A DNA stretch of 64,000 nucleotides from Micrasema longulum (taxonomy: Eukaryota; Arthropoda; Insecta; Trichoptera; Brachycentridae), in NCBI GenBank assembly GCA_022494885.1, contig JAGVSM010004517.1:248001-312000 (forward strand), given 5' to 3'. Shown one piece after another: positions 43,957-55,214 of the stretch (positions are counted from its first letter, which is position 1; each line of letters opens with the position of its first letter). Under the pieces are notes generated by a model. It was not told where the DNA came from, searched no databases, and worked only from the letters and a program-made list of their open reading frames with translations. A program made the position numbers and the translations under genes.

Positions 43957-44260
43957 TATATACACAATTCACACTTACTAGCACATATTTACACTCACGC
44001 ACACACATGTTAGATACGCACATTAGACATGCGAGAACAAACAACGTCATTATGTGAGATTATGTTTACATGTATTTTCTGATTCTTATTCCAGAAGATG
44101 GGGGGTCAGAGCTTCTGATTCCATTGCGGCCAGTGTAGATCTATTGTGACTTAAATCAATTAGCTGGCTTTCCAAGCCTAGACCTTTTTAAGGAACTGGC
44201 TTACTGAGTGCTCTCGTGTTGCCAAATCTTCTTCCAAGCCCAGGGCCTCGGTTACCATAG
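43957..44260. other. Unassigned spacer
   Basis: No gene or element recognised. Confidence 0.35.
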
Positions 44261-44763
44261 TAAGTTTACATGGTTATCTTCAATTTTCTATAAAGTATAA
44301 GCGATTTTTCTGCATGAAAAATCAAATATGCATACTTACGAATATGTTCAATTACAGGTACCTGAAGAAGATATTTTTTAAACAAATATACACATTGTCG
44401 AATAAAAAATTATAATTTATTTTATAGACATTGTAATCGGAGCCTAGATCCGATATTTATTGGTAAGATATTATTATGTGTTTTGAACAGGAATAAGTAT
44501 TATTTTTATTTACGTACCGTCCCAAAAATAGTTTATGTAACTTCTGGGCCCCGATTAAAATAGGAAGTTAACATTTATCTTTAATTTTATCTACAAATTA
44601 TGTATGCATACGTTTTTTATTTCAAACATGTTCAATTATAGGTTGCCGATGAAGACACTTTAAACGTTAATGCAAATATACTCATTTTTGTACACAAATA
44701 TCGATTTTTCTTTGCAGATAGTCGAAGATAATTCTGCCAACTTCCTATTGTTATGGGGGCCCT
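44261..44763. mobile_element. Two related MITE units (family R3)
   Basis: The second unit (44546-44763) has TIRs GGGCCCCGATTAAAATAGGA and AGGGCCCCCATAACAATAGG facing each other, 218 bp in all. The first unit (about 44265-44475) shares interior sequence (TATGCATAC, ATGTTCAATTA, AGGTACCTGAAGAAG versus AGGTTGCCGATGAAG) but lacks clean ends. Both resemble 38832-39099. Confidence 0.6.
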
Positions 44764-45000
44764 GGTGGTATTATATTATGTGTTTTGTTTGAATTTTATT
44801 AATTATACATTTAATAAAAAAGTTTATACCCACATAAATATAATCTAACCATTTTTAAAATCCTTTCTTTAAGACGATTTAAATATCTTTTGATTTATCA
44901 TTTTGTTGTTTGGTTGCCTACAAATGTTAAAAATATATAAATATATTAAAAATCAAAATCCGTCAGTGAAATGTTAAAAAGTTGGTTAAAAATATGTATA

Positions 45001-45880
45001 GGGTCAAAGCACCAATGAATGACCGTTTAAGGTTCAGCTTGTAGTGAAATCCACATTAAAAGTATAAATTTCATTATTTAAGCGTACAAAATAAAAGAAA
45101 ACAATAAAATACACATTCATTTGTCTAAGTACTTTTTTTATTTAAATACGAGTATTACAATTGTAATTAATATTACTCTAAAAAAATAGCAGAATCACCA
45201 GTGAACGACCACTACTATCCCAGTAAAAATAATACTTGGATTTTGTTACATCTTAACATTATAAAACACCCTGACACATTAGAATATGGATATAATAAAA
45301 AATTGCATAAGAAATGGCATCAAATAAAACACTTACCACACCTTTCCTTATAAAAACACTATCAATCTCAGAGCAATAACGGAAGACGCACTATTACCCT
45401 TTGACAACTCACAGTTCAAAACTGATAGATTTGTTTCTTACCAAAAGATGTGTCCGCTTACTGCTTTTGTCACAGTTTCTAGTGTTTTTTTATTTAAAAT
45501 TTAAAATTTATTTTTTTATTTATTGATAACAAATAAAAATACAATATTACAACTAAATACAATTTTTTACTTTTATCAAATACATATTTTTACAATAACG
45601 TTTTCCATTACGTAAAAGAAATATACAATTCTTGTGTACATAATGGGGAGTGACGTCTTGCAATAGTTTATTTTATTTTAATTAATAATATTTTTAGGAT
45701 ATTATAAATAAATAATATAAAAGATATAAACAATGTTTCATAAAGAGGAATTATAGAAAAATTATGAAGAATTATGTTAAAAGTTTTTTGACTGGACACA
45801 TGTAGCAATTCTTACTATATTTTGTTTTATTAACCAATGGTCATTCACTGGGGGGTGGTCATTTACTGGTGCTTTGACCC
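45001..45880. mobile_element. 880-bp TIR element, non-autonomous
   Basis: Left end GGGTCAAAGCACCAATGAAT and inverted right end GGGTCAAAGCACCAGTAAAT match over about 24 bp (to GACC). An internal CACCAGTGAACGACC near 45197 and GTCATTCACTGG near 45840 repeat the same motif. The interior is AT-rich and non-coding. Target duplication unclear, so superfamily open. Confidence 0.75.
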
Positions 45881-45984
45881 AATATTATTATTAATATTTA
45901 AAGCATTAACTTTGTGGTCAAACATTTAGCTAAATGTAATTAAATATTTTTTATATAACCATTTACCGAGTTTTCTACATCTTT

Positions 45985-46045
45985 AGGTTTTGAGACGTAC
46001 CCGTCTCTTCGTCAGAACGACAGTGAAACTGACGTTCAAAACTCA
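45985..46045 (-). ncRNA. Hammerhead-like ribozyme candidate (best copy)
   Basis: On the minus strand a stem-loop (AACGTCAG, TTTCA, CTGTCGTT) is followed by CTGACGA, then A, GAGACG-GGTA-CGTCTC, then AAAACC. Hammerhead cores need CUGANGA, a stem, GAAA and two flanking stems. CTGACGA is exact and stem II perfect, but there is one extra base before stem II and GAAA reads AAAA here (GAAA in the 11922 copy). Downstream AAATGGTTATAT matches copy C. Probably a relic of a mobile element that carries the motif. Confidence 0.4.
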
Positions 46046-47099
46046 CTGTACCATCTTCACCATAGTTGTTGCACAAAACCATTATTTTATTCGGATAACC
46101 AACAGCTACAATTATCGTAAATAAAAAAACAAAACAAATAACAAATAAGCACCACAGTATGTTAACAAATATTCTCAAAAATAAAATAAACAATTATTTA
46201 AATCCAAAAAAAAAAAAATAGAAAAAAAAACACCACATATTATTTCGAAAGCAAACGCCGCACGTCATTGTGTAATAATATGCGAATAATTTCGCAAATA
46301 AGAATAAAAGAGATATAAAGATGGAGACATTTGTCGTAGATAAATAATAATGAATCATAAGTAAGAATATGAGTGTATAATAATATAATAAAGCGAGCGT
46401 TTGCTTTCGGAAACAGGGGTTACCAACCCATTAAAAACAATCGTTGATAGTAATACGAGTACATAAAAAATAAATATAGAAATCTCAGTAAATGCGAGCG
46501 AAATAATAATACTAAATAACAATAATTTGGTACATAGTTTAATGTTTTTTTGTTCAGTTTCTAATACATGTGTTTTTTTCGTGTAACTGATGTGATTGGC
46601 TAAGGCTATTTAATAAATAAATATGAAGATCAACCGTTTCCACAATTAAGCAAAGTCGATATACGACAATGAATGCAAAAGTGAAAGACGCAAAAGAGAT
46701 GGTTACAATTGCTTGCAATTAATTTGTATTTTATCTGGTGACGCTTCACTTTAAATATTCCTATTCGCCGCTGAAACAGTTGTATGGGAAAATAATTATA
46801 GAAGGCGGGTCCAAGTAGGTACGACACTTTAATTTGCGTAATTTGATTCGTGCCAGGACTGCAAAAGGAATTACAATGTCGGAGAGGTATAAGTATCAAG
46901 ACTCGTATTTATTTATTCAATAGAGAGCATGTACACAAATTATCATTTTGTTACATGTAATTGTCAGTAAAAACCTTCTTACAACAGCAACAGTAGAACA
47001 AATCGGGACGATAAGGGTTAAAAAAAATAATTATAAAAATAATTTGGTTCGATCTTGTGGAATGAATGAATAATTAAAACACATATATGACGCGAATGA
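46046..47099. other. AT-rich stretch, nothing certain
   Basis: 46905-46990 resembles a LINE 3' end on the minus strand (TATTTATTTATTCAATAG on plus). No gene. Confidence 0.3.
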
Positions 47100-47476
47100 A
47101 CGTTAACGTAGACGACCGTTAAAGACGCGACATGATCGACAATTCTGAAATTATGATGAGCATTGGTTTGTATGTTCCTGATAATTACCTAAGACAGCGT
47201 CAGCATAGATTGTTTCATATTCCGACATTCAGGACCAACTTGCCTATGGTTATGCCTGTTGGAAGGGCTACCGCTATGCTGAACAACATAGCTCTGGATA
47301 TTGATCTGTTCCACGTATCCGAAGGGGTTTTCCGGAGCAGGATTCTCCTACTACTTTGACATGAGTCTATTTCGTGTATTTTTTTTTCTTTTTATAATAT
47401 GTACGTATTGAATATATTTTTGTTATGAATATGTTATATTTAAAATAAATTAATCGAATTGAATTGAATTGAATGA
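47100..47476 (+). pseudogene. LINE reverse-transcriptase C-terminus (family L5), copy 2
   Basis: Open frame: MSIGLYVPDNYLRQRQHRLF, then HIPTFRTNLPMVMPVGRATA and MLNNIALDIDLFHVSE. It aligns with the minus-strand copy at 17668-18033 (VPNDYLRHRQ, RINLPMVMPVGRA, LLNRISSDIDIFHISE). About 75 codons remain. The 3' UTR ends in a tandem AATTG run (GAATTGAATTGAATTG, 47457-47475), a simple-repeat tail typical of LINEs. Confidence 0.75.
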
Positions 47477-48125
47477 TCTCAGATAAAACTCTCATGTCTG
47501 GGGTGATATACCAAACGCTCTCGTGGTCGTAGAAAATAATATTACCTCGTGAATTTTGTACATAAATACGCAAATAAAAGTGTTTTCTACGGCCGCGAGA
47601 GCGGTTCAGAATAGCACCGCTGGTCGTGCTAAAAGCAGACAGATTCCAAGGGACTGTACGCACGTGGAAGAATCTATTCAAAATTGACATTTGTTGGGGT
47701 TCATCCTTTTTGCCTACCCTTACAAGGAAATGGCGTGATGGTATTAGTAATAATAGTAATATTATTAAAAAATAATTACAGTTTTTTTTTTAAAGCACTT
47801 TGCGATTATTAAGGATTTTCTTTTACTCCTCTGACTATAGGTACAGCAAGTTTACAGTCAACATTGCCGCATGTTCATTGAAGCTAAGTTTTTAACTAGG
47901 TAAATGCTGTAAACAATAAGTAAATAAGTAGTATAATAATTTTATCGGTTCCAAAAAAAACTTGGAATTTAAAAATATAAAAAAAGAAACTTTTACGTGC
48001 AAAATTTATAATTTAAAAAAAAACTTGACTGTCCGGTACGGGGTGGGATATTGATCCTAGTAAGACTAGAAACGAAGCAGTATATTTATTTTTAATTAAT
48101 ACAATATATGTATTAATTAAGGGTA
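47477..48125. other. Unassigned stretch with a short inverted repeat
   Basis: CGCTCTCGTGGTCGTAGAAA (47516) faces TTTCTACGGCCGCGAGAGCG (about 47584-47603) with two mismatches and a ~48-bp spacer. It may be a small MITE or recombination scar. No gene recognised. Confidence 0.35.
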
Positions 48126-48235
48126 AGACTGTTCATCTTACCTTCACAAAAATTATCAATATACGCTGCGATTTGTGTACTAGTGCCCTATGCACCATTG
48201 GGTGCGGAAAGGTAATGATGAAATAAAAGGTACTG
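48126..48235 (+). mobile_element. tRNA-derived SINE, family B, 3' part
   Basis: TACGCTGCGATTTGTGTACT, GTGCCCTATGCACCATTGGG and TGCGGAAAGGTAATGATG are the family B 3' end. The tRNA-like half is absent. Confidence 0.65.
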
Positions 48236-49160
48236 TAACAGGACTTTCAAAGTGTGGTTTGTTTGGCTTTATTGAAAAAGATAATAAGTTGCAATTTCGC
48301 ACTCTTGACCTGCATGTTTATCTGTTAACTGTTTTTGTAAAAGAAAAAAAATAGAATTATAAAATAGATAGCCACGTATTTGACACTCAGATTGAATCTC
48401 GCAAGAACTCTATTAATTACCCAAATTATTGCAGAAACTGGCTAGTAAGCACAGTAACATTCACTGATGCTATCATCATTAAAGTTCGAATGAATAATTA
48501 ATGCAGTTTTCTAACCCTTTCGGAGAGCCTAAATTACAGGAAGTCAGGTTCTCTAGTCTTGGACTTAACCTGTTAAAAGCTGACTTGAGAGAGCACATAG
48601 CAATTGGCAATCAACATAGAAAGCTGAAAACAATACGTGAACATCGAGTGCTCTGCATAAGGAGAATTAATACCTATAGATTACGTAATAACTGTAAAAT
48701 ATAAAGGAAATATCACAAGTGTTTCAAGGATCTGTCATGGATTGGGTGAGAAATCTTAAAAATGAGGGAATATTTTGAAGCGTTTCTTCAGATTTCTACA
48801 TGTGTTCCTTAGAGTAATAACCTAATAAAGTCGCCCATAGGGAGAAAAACCATTCTGCGATTATTGACCGCGACGTTAGCTACATATTACAGCAATACAA
48901 CGGGCCTTGGGTACTTGAGTAGAGAATTGTAAGCGCTAACCGAAACCATCCATTACACATTGTTGTTAAACTAAAAACCAAAATAAAACCAAACCGAAAA
49001 TTCGGAACGCTTTTGTTCTATGTGATTGATCTTCAGGGCTTCGATGGAAAATTTTTACTCTAAGGTTCAGACCAACTCTCAAATAAATCTATATTTATCA
49101 CCCGTCCTTCTGTGAGTTCCGGAAAAAACTTTATACTTTTGGTACTAACTGACATCAAAC
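48236..49160 (+). other. Possible decayed coding region, unrecognised
   Basis: Base composition is more balanced than its surroundings and stops are relatively sparse. The plus strand at about 49010-49060 reads LLFYVIDLQGFDGKFLL. 'VIDLQGF' recalls uncharacterised insect transposon-associated proteins, but I recognise nothing else. The frame at 48501-48704 (67 codons, ending YRLRNNCKI) has no known motif. Confidence 0.2.
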
Positions 49161-49171
49161 AAGTGTATCGG

Positions 49172-49345
49172 CGGCCTCCGTGGTGTAGTGGTCAAGACGC
49201 TTGATTCACGCACGGAAGGTTCTGGGTTCGATTCCCGGTGAGAACACAAAAATTAAAATGTGATTTTTCTCAAGCCTGGGTGCTTTGTGATGTAATTCAC
49301 CACTATAATTAGGCCTCCTGGCCTGTTGTGGTGCAAAGAAAAAAA
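49172..49345 (+). mobile_element. tRNA-derived SINE, family A, copy 2
   Basis: CGGCCTCCGTGGTGTAGTGG (box A region), GGTTCTGGGTTCGATTCCCG (box B, near-canonical), body, and end GGCCTGTTGTGGTGCAAAG. AAGTGTA flanks both sides (49161-49167 and about 49346-49352), a probable short target duplication. Confidence 0.8.
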
Positions 49346-49639
49346 GTGTAGTGCTTCCAACAAATCTTTCAACAAGCGAGCTGTGCCAGCGTTCATCTAG
49401 ACCGCCAGCTCTATCCAAGCTATGACAGCGTCTCGCGACCGCCTGTTTCACCAGCAAGGTTCCATCACACGTCACGCATTATTATAAGCAGGTTAACGGA
49501 GTTGCGCAACCTTCCTTCCCCAACAATACAGTCCACAATCTAAATTTAATCCTCCTAGGACGAGGTATTCTTTACACTTCGTCCATTCCTCGCAACATTT
49601 AAAAAAAATATATTTTCGTTTTACCCAAATACTTACCTT
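49346..49639. other. Unassigned, GC-balanced spacer
   Basis: An 89-codon open frame on the minus strand (49206-49475) overlaps the SINE and has no recognisable motif. Confidence 0.3.
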
Positions 49640-49745
49640 TTTGCGATATTTTAAACGAGTTGTAAATAATTCACTAAAATAAAATGAAAATCGGGTTGTC
49701 GTAGAGCGGGGTTTAATTCTCAGATACAAGACACGGGAACACAAC
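49640..49745 (-). mobile_element. tRNA-derived SINE, family C, inverted copy
   Basis: On the minus strand AGAATTAAACCCCGCTCTAC and ACAACCCGATTTTCATTTTA, then GAATTATTTACAACTCG, match the family C tail. Confidence 0.45.
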
Positions 49746-51180
49746 CCTGTTCAAATGAGTTTTTAACATTTTTATCTGTGCGATATAGGACGGATTTATT
49801 ATTGAGAATATTCAAGAATTAAAATATTATTATTTAACATGAGTTTTTAGTAACATTGAATACGCACCTATGTTTGGAGTGAATCGAGGAGTCATAAATA
49901 GGAGTGGAGAGCAAATGGCGTTCCCGGCTCTCTCTTTTAATAAATTCTCATATCAGATTAAAATTCTTTGAATTAAGCTATTGGCTACGGTGAAGTTAGC
50001 TACCATTTTTGACTGTATTAAAATCATACCAGTAAGTAATTAAGTATAACGTTGTAAAGTTACAAGTCATAAAATAAACTTCAAGACTTCGCAATAGAGC
50101 GACGGCATTTTTACTTTTAGCAAAAATATACATTCCGCACTACAACAGATATAAATATTCAAATAAAATGTAAATATGGCGAACGTAATAGTTGATAATA
50201 TACGTACTAATGTTAAATTGCATGGCGGAGATTCATAAGAATCTAAACCTGGCATTAGATATAGAATACTTTATATTTTACAATTGTGTATACTATATGT
50301 AATCCATGCCTTACATTCGCCATTTGTTTTAAACGGGGGACTGCGGCAACGCGATGTCGCCGGTGCGCTGTTTTGCGTTCGTTTTGTAATGCAACTCTTT
50401 ATTCGAGGCAATAATGAAGGTAACACGCCCCGTAGACCAACATACCGCTTGTCAGTGGCGAACAGTAACTGTTTGGTTTGTTAAAAAAGTTTAAAAGTTA
50501 GTTAAAATACTGGAGTAGAGTTGTAGTAAAATACCGGTAGTTGCATTTACAAACAAAAACACAACGCACATGAGACAAAAATTGTTTCCCATGATTATAC
50601 GCGATTATTAATTTATTTTCTTACTCCTATCATACTAAGATCTACAAAGGTACGTAAATAACAATGTTTTCGTTCACTACTCAGCGTACCTCGATCATAT
50701 CTCGCAAAAAAACAGGAGGATTGGTGATTAGACTAACTTCAAATGATTGTTCTAGAAAACAATAAAACATCACAGGCAAGTATGTTGGGATAAGTCCGTT
50801 GGAAGAACATCCCAATTTTATATTTTTTAAACAGTTATTTAGAATTATGCAGGTCATGATCGATAAATGATACAAGATGAAGATTACTTGCATGATATTT
50901 ATTTTTTACCTAGTAATTTGAGATTAATGTTTTTTTTCACGTATTCGACTGTCGGCGTGGAAAAAAGAGCGACCTCTCTTATGTTCTTGATTTATAACGT
51001 TTTGGCAGTACCCTCTGTTGGCTGGTCTTACATTTCGTGCAATGTTCAGGTACATAACTTCCTCTCCAGCTGATAGCGATATAGCAAGGCTGCATGTGAC
51101 TATGGTCATAACATTTTTAAAAAATATATCTGAAACGTTTATTAAAAAACAATAAGATCCCAATTGTAGAGAGCAATATT
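49746..51180. other. AT-rich stretch, nothing certain
   Basis: A GC-balanced patch at 50290-50470 (TTAAACGGGGGACTGCGGCA) is unassigned. No gene. Confidence 0.35.
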
Positions 51181-51720
51181 TATTTATTTAAATCTATTTT
51201 TTACATATTTATTGCAGCAATTTACATTGATTTATTTATACAATAGATTAATTGAGTAGTAAAAGTGTACATACACATTTTTTATTTTTGCTAGTGAGTC
51301 ATCTAAACTGCCTAACTTGGGATAGCTTCCCAGTTCTAAGGCAGTAAGTAATGTATTTTATAATATAATATAAAAAAGAATTACAATTTTATTATTTCTG
51401 TCTAACGAGCACACATTTTAATATGCCCATGTGTGCCATACTTCCAGATTTAAAAGTAAATAATAAATCTACCATGAACACCTTAATAATACTTAAATCC
51501 CTAAATCCTTAATCATTACCAGTAAAACTAGAAATCAGCTTACGTCCTTCTACATCGGACGACAATTTTTCTGACTCCCTCCGACCAACGCAGATTAAAA
51601 ATTCAGTCACCACCTTCCTCAGCCTGGCAATCCCACCACATTTCCATGAATCTGAGATAAGGTTATACATCCTTGGGCCTTTATAGTATTGCTGCCTTTA
51701 AGCCAAAAAAATATTAACTC
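51181..51720 (-). pseudogene. LINE reverse-transcriptase C-terminus (L13)
   Basis: With small frame changes the minus strand (51500-51715) reads GPKMYNLISDSWKCGGIARL, then RKVVTEFLICVGRRESEKLS. This fits the 'YxGPxxYNxLPxxI' and 'FKxxLxxWL' region at the end of jockey/CR1-like LINE proteins. The 3' UTR runs to 51181 with an AAATAAATA tail. Several stops. Confidence 0.55.
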
Positions 51721-52660
51721 CTCTCTGTAAAATCAGATCCTTATTGAAGTATGCTATGTATGTTTCCTAATATTAGTTTTTTGGTGCATCTATTTATGTA
51801 GATAAACCCGTACCAAGAAAGATGCTAGTTGTATGGTAGTTGTAGTTATATCTATGAATAAAACATGTGCGTTAGCTAGAGTATTTCGTGCTGATCCGTT
51901 TTAGAAGTGAAATGTTTTAATCCTCCCTCTTAGCTCACCGTTTAAAAGACACCGGTCGCCCCTGACTTTGGTAGCATAGGTCCTACCACAAACTACAGGG
52001 GAAGTAATGTCAATACCGATTAAGCGGGCTCAATTAGAATGATTGAACCAAAGAAATGCATCGTCTGATGTGCGGAGAATTAGTTGGTAGCGAGAAATAT
52101 AGGGGGCATTTTACTTTATAGGCTACAAATTAGTATGTACGGTCCTGCATAAACTACAAACTCAATAATTTATTGCCGCAATGAAGTAGCAATCAGAGGC
52201 TTCTTGGTATTCTACATGGTCAAATGAAAGTTATATTTGTGTTTGTTTGTGATTTGATATCCTGAACTGAATTGCGAGTCGTGTTTATTGAAAAAAATCC
52301 AATCGTCATTTGTATTCTATAGATAGGTGCATTATATGTAATTATACATTGTATTTGAGTCTATGCAAACAAAAATATGTTCCCGTTCATTACGTTTTAT
52401 GTGCAACTGTGACTACAATAATATTAATAATTTTTATTCCAGCTCAAATGTACAGTAAGTGCAATACCCAACCAGCCATATAAACATTACAAAGCAACAA
52501 AAAAAACAGAAGAATAAATAAAAATATGTGTGTTAACAAAGACTTGCTTTTTAATGGGAAAAAATACAGGTAAAGCAATGCAATGGCTTGACAAGTGTTA
52601 TTTGGACTCTGCTCTATCGAGACAAATGGTAGAAAATTAATATAGTTAATTGAATCGGAA
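51721..52660. other. Unassigned stretch
   Basis: No supported gene or element between the LINE tail and the Helitron-like scrap. Confidence 0.35.
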
Positions 52661-52664
52661 TTCA

Positions 52665-52860
52665 CTTCGTAACATCTTTATATATATAATTCCTCTGTAC
52701 GTGTGATGTCACCGATCTCCTCCTAAAAGGCTTAACTGATTTACGTGTGGTTTTCAGAGAAATATAGATCTTTGCGCTATGCGTGTTCGTAGATATGAAA
52801 ATCTTCAATCGAATGTGTAAAAAAGAAGTAAGGGGCATAAATGTTTTATTCATCCATCTA
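52665..52860 (+). mobile_element. Helitron-like repeat fragment
   Basis: CTTTATATATATAATTCCTC, GTGATGTCACCGATCTCCTC and CTAAAAGGCTTAACTGATTT resemble the widespread insect Helitron/Helentron end with 'CTCCTCCTAAACGGCTGGACCGATTT'. Rep/helicase coding sequence is absent. Confidence 0.45.
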
Positions 52861-53189
52861 CCACGGTTGCATTCGAGGAGAATGCATTTGGAAAAAAATG
52901 GAAAGATGTTGTTTTTTTGTGTATAAAAAAGTTTTTTTTCGAACGTTTATAAACAACATTTGTTTTTTGTGGATCTTAATCAGATTCTTTCCTTAAATTC
53001 CTAATAATTTCTACCCATTTATTTCTTTTTATTGGATTTTTGGTAACACTAAAATAAAATTAAATTCAATGCATTTTTAAAAATCGTATCACTACATAAG
53101 TACACCTCTTCGTTGGTGAGACGACCGGTGTTTGACGTTTGCAAAAAAAATGCTTTATTTGAAAAAATATTGAAAATATACAAATTTGA

Positions 53190-53999
53190 CAGGTGTTCCA
53201 GAAAACATTAAAAAGTCCACAAAATAGCTTTGACCAATCGTAAATTGAAGTTGCGTAAGATAGCTGACGCCTTAAAGATATCAGAAGGCAGTGTATTTAC
53301 TATTTTGTAACAACAATTGTCCATGAGATAACTCTGTTCGAAGTGAGTACCGCGTTGGCTCACAGATGATAAAAAAAAATCACGTCGATAAACCAGAGCG
53401 CTGCGCTGTTTGGAGCCTTCTCAGCGCAATAAAAATATGTTTTTCATGCGGTATATGACAATAGATAAAACATGGATCTATCGCTACACTCTAAAGTCAA
53501 ATCGACAGTCAGTTGAGTAGACAGCAACCGGCAAAAGCCGCATAAAGCAACCAAAATTACAAATGCCAGCTGGTAACGTTTTAGCCTCCTTATTTTAGGA
53601 TGCCCTCGGTATTTTACTAGTTGATTACATAGAGAAAGAAAGAACTATCAATAGGGAATAGTATGTGGCGTTAAGCTAGGGTTTCCTAGGACAGCGGTGC
53701 CCGTATTTTAACGGCCGTAGTGAACGGTGATGCAGTAGACAGCCGTCGTAAAGGTGATTAGAGAGTGGTTTCCTAGGAAAACGGTGTTATCAACACCATT
53801 TAACACCGTTTAACACCGTTTTCCTAGGAAACCACTCTCTAATCACCTTTACGACGGCTGTCCACTGCATCACCGTTCACAACGGCCGTTAAAATACGGG
53901 CACCGCTGTCCTAGGAAACCCTAGCTTTATTGTTGCGTTTTATGCAAGATATTGCGGAAAAACGACCCCAAATGAGAAAGAAAAAAATTGTCAGATGTA
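53190..53999 (+). pseudogene. mariner transposase relic split by a palindromic MITE
   Basis: Frames in order: GVPENIKK; LTNRKLKLRKIADALKIS and EGSVFTIL (helix-turn-helix); LCSK and VPRWLT; MRYMTIDKTWIYRYTLKSNR (first catalytic Asp in TIDKTW); ATGKSRIKQPKLQMPAGNVL; DALGILLVDYIEK (second Asp); then YVAL, interrupted at 53671-53929, and resuming LLRFMQDIAEKRPQMRKKK. This follows SETMAR-type mariner transposases closely. The third catalytic Asp region (after 'KKKVLFHQDNA') is lost. At least three stops and frameshifts; no terminal repeats found. Confidence 0.9.
53674..53926. mobile_element. 253-bp near-perfect palindromic MITE, TTA duplication
   Basis: Arms 53674-53788 and 53812-53926 are 115 bp each and differ at only two positions (GCCGTAGTG versus GCCGTTGTG; CAGTAGAC versus CAGTGGAC). 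The loop is 23 bp and holds short AACACC repeats. The ends are AGCTAGGGTTTCC. TTA lies on both sides (53671-53673, 53927-53929); removing the insert and one TTA restores the mariner reading frame through YVALLLRF. A 3-bp TWA duplication points to PIF/Harbinger. Confidence 0.9.
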
Positions 54000-54935
54000 A
54001 TTTGTCTTATGAATATGTTACCTGAGAAGTTAATATTTTTTATTATGAGAAAAAGAGTGTTATTAAAAAAAAAACACAACTGTAATTATGTAATAAATTG
54101 TTTACTTCCAGCCGTTTCTCGATTAGCCTATCATCTCAAAACATTAGCAAATACGTCAAACATCACGGAACCAAACGCGAATCTGGAATTTTTTATATGA
54201 AAATTCACTTAAGCATTTCCAAGATGCCTGAATTTCTTTCGCCATCCATCAAAAAAGATGGATTACCGTATCAAGCGCAGGCCGCTAAATGTTCGTCCAC
54301 ACGTACAAAAACTAATATCGAGTATTCTTACCCCGTGGGCCAAGTCACCCCCCTGGCCCCGGTGAAATGCTAAGTGCCAACTCACCCCACTTCCCCACGT
54401 CATTATGATTCCGCCGTATAGCCGGGGACGCGGGAGAGTGGGGATACATGGCGCTCTAGAAATGTCTTGTTTTCCAAGATTGATACTCAATTACGCATTC
54501 CATACTTCGTCTTCGGCATAAGATGCATAGGTAAAATGTAGTTTATTTGTACGTGAAAACAAAACATCTACTAAAGAAAAAAACAATTGATGAAATTTTT
54601 ATGATTTGATGAATATCAATACAATTGAATAAATATTTAATCATTAAATTTAACAAATTAGTGTTTTACCATTTTTTTTTACTAAGATTACGATATTTTT
54701 TTAGTAATCATGATATACAATATACGAGAACAAAGATGAATAAAGAGAAATAACAGATTTAAAGCAACTTGAAAATTCTTACAGTCAAACCAAAAATAAA
54801 AATATTCTCAACTATAGTATCTATACATATGTATATATATATGTTTTAAAATTACAAACACTTAATGCTCTGGTAAATACTTTTCTACAATTCACTATTA
54901 TTATTGTTTTTGGTAACTTATTATTTAAACATACT
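54000..54935. other. Unassigned stretch with GC-rich patch
   Basis: 54260-54480 is GC-rich (CCCCTGGCCCCGGTG, GCCGGGGACGCGGGAG) with open frames on both strands but no motif I know. Confidence 0.3.
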
Positions 54936-54939
54936 CATC

Positions 54940-55214
54940 ATCATCATCATCATTCTCCTTCCGCACCTGATGGTGCATAGGGCACTGCATTGGTACACTA
55001 ATCGCAATTTATCTTGATCTTTTTTCTTTTATTTTTTACATAAAGGTAAGATGATCGATCTTACGCTTCAAATACCCGTCCAAATAACATGAAAGATTCT
55101 TGTGTATAAACACCTTTTTAAATAAATATTTCATGTCAACCCTGTCGGGAATCTAACCCGCGACCTCTTGCATGGTGGGCAAACGCGCTGACCACTTCAC
55201 CACGAGGCCGACAT
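54940..55214 (-). mobile_element. tRNA-derived SINE, family B, full-length copy
   Basis: On the minus strand: GTCGGCCTCGTGGTGAAGTG then GTCAGCGCGTTTGCCCACC (box A region), GGTCGCGGGTTAGATTCCCG (box B region), body, GTGCCCTATGCACCATCAGG, and a (GAT)n tail at 54940-54955. The best reference copy in the window. Confidence 0.8.
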
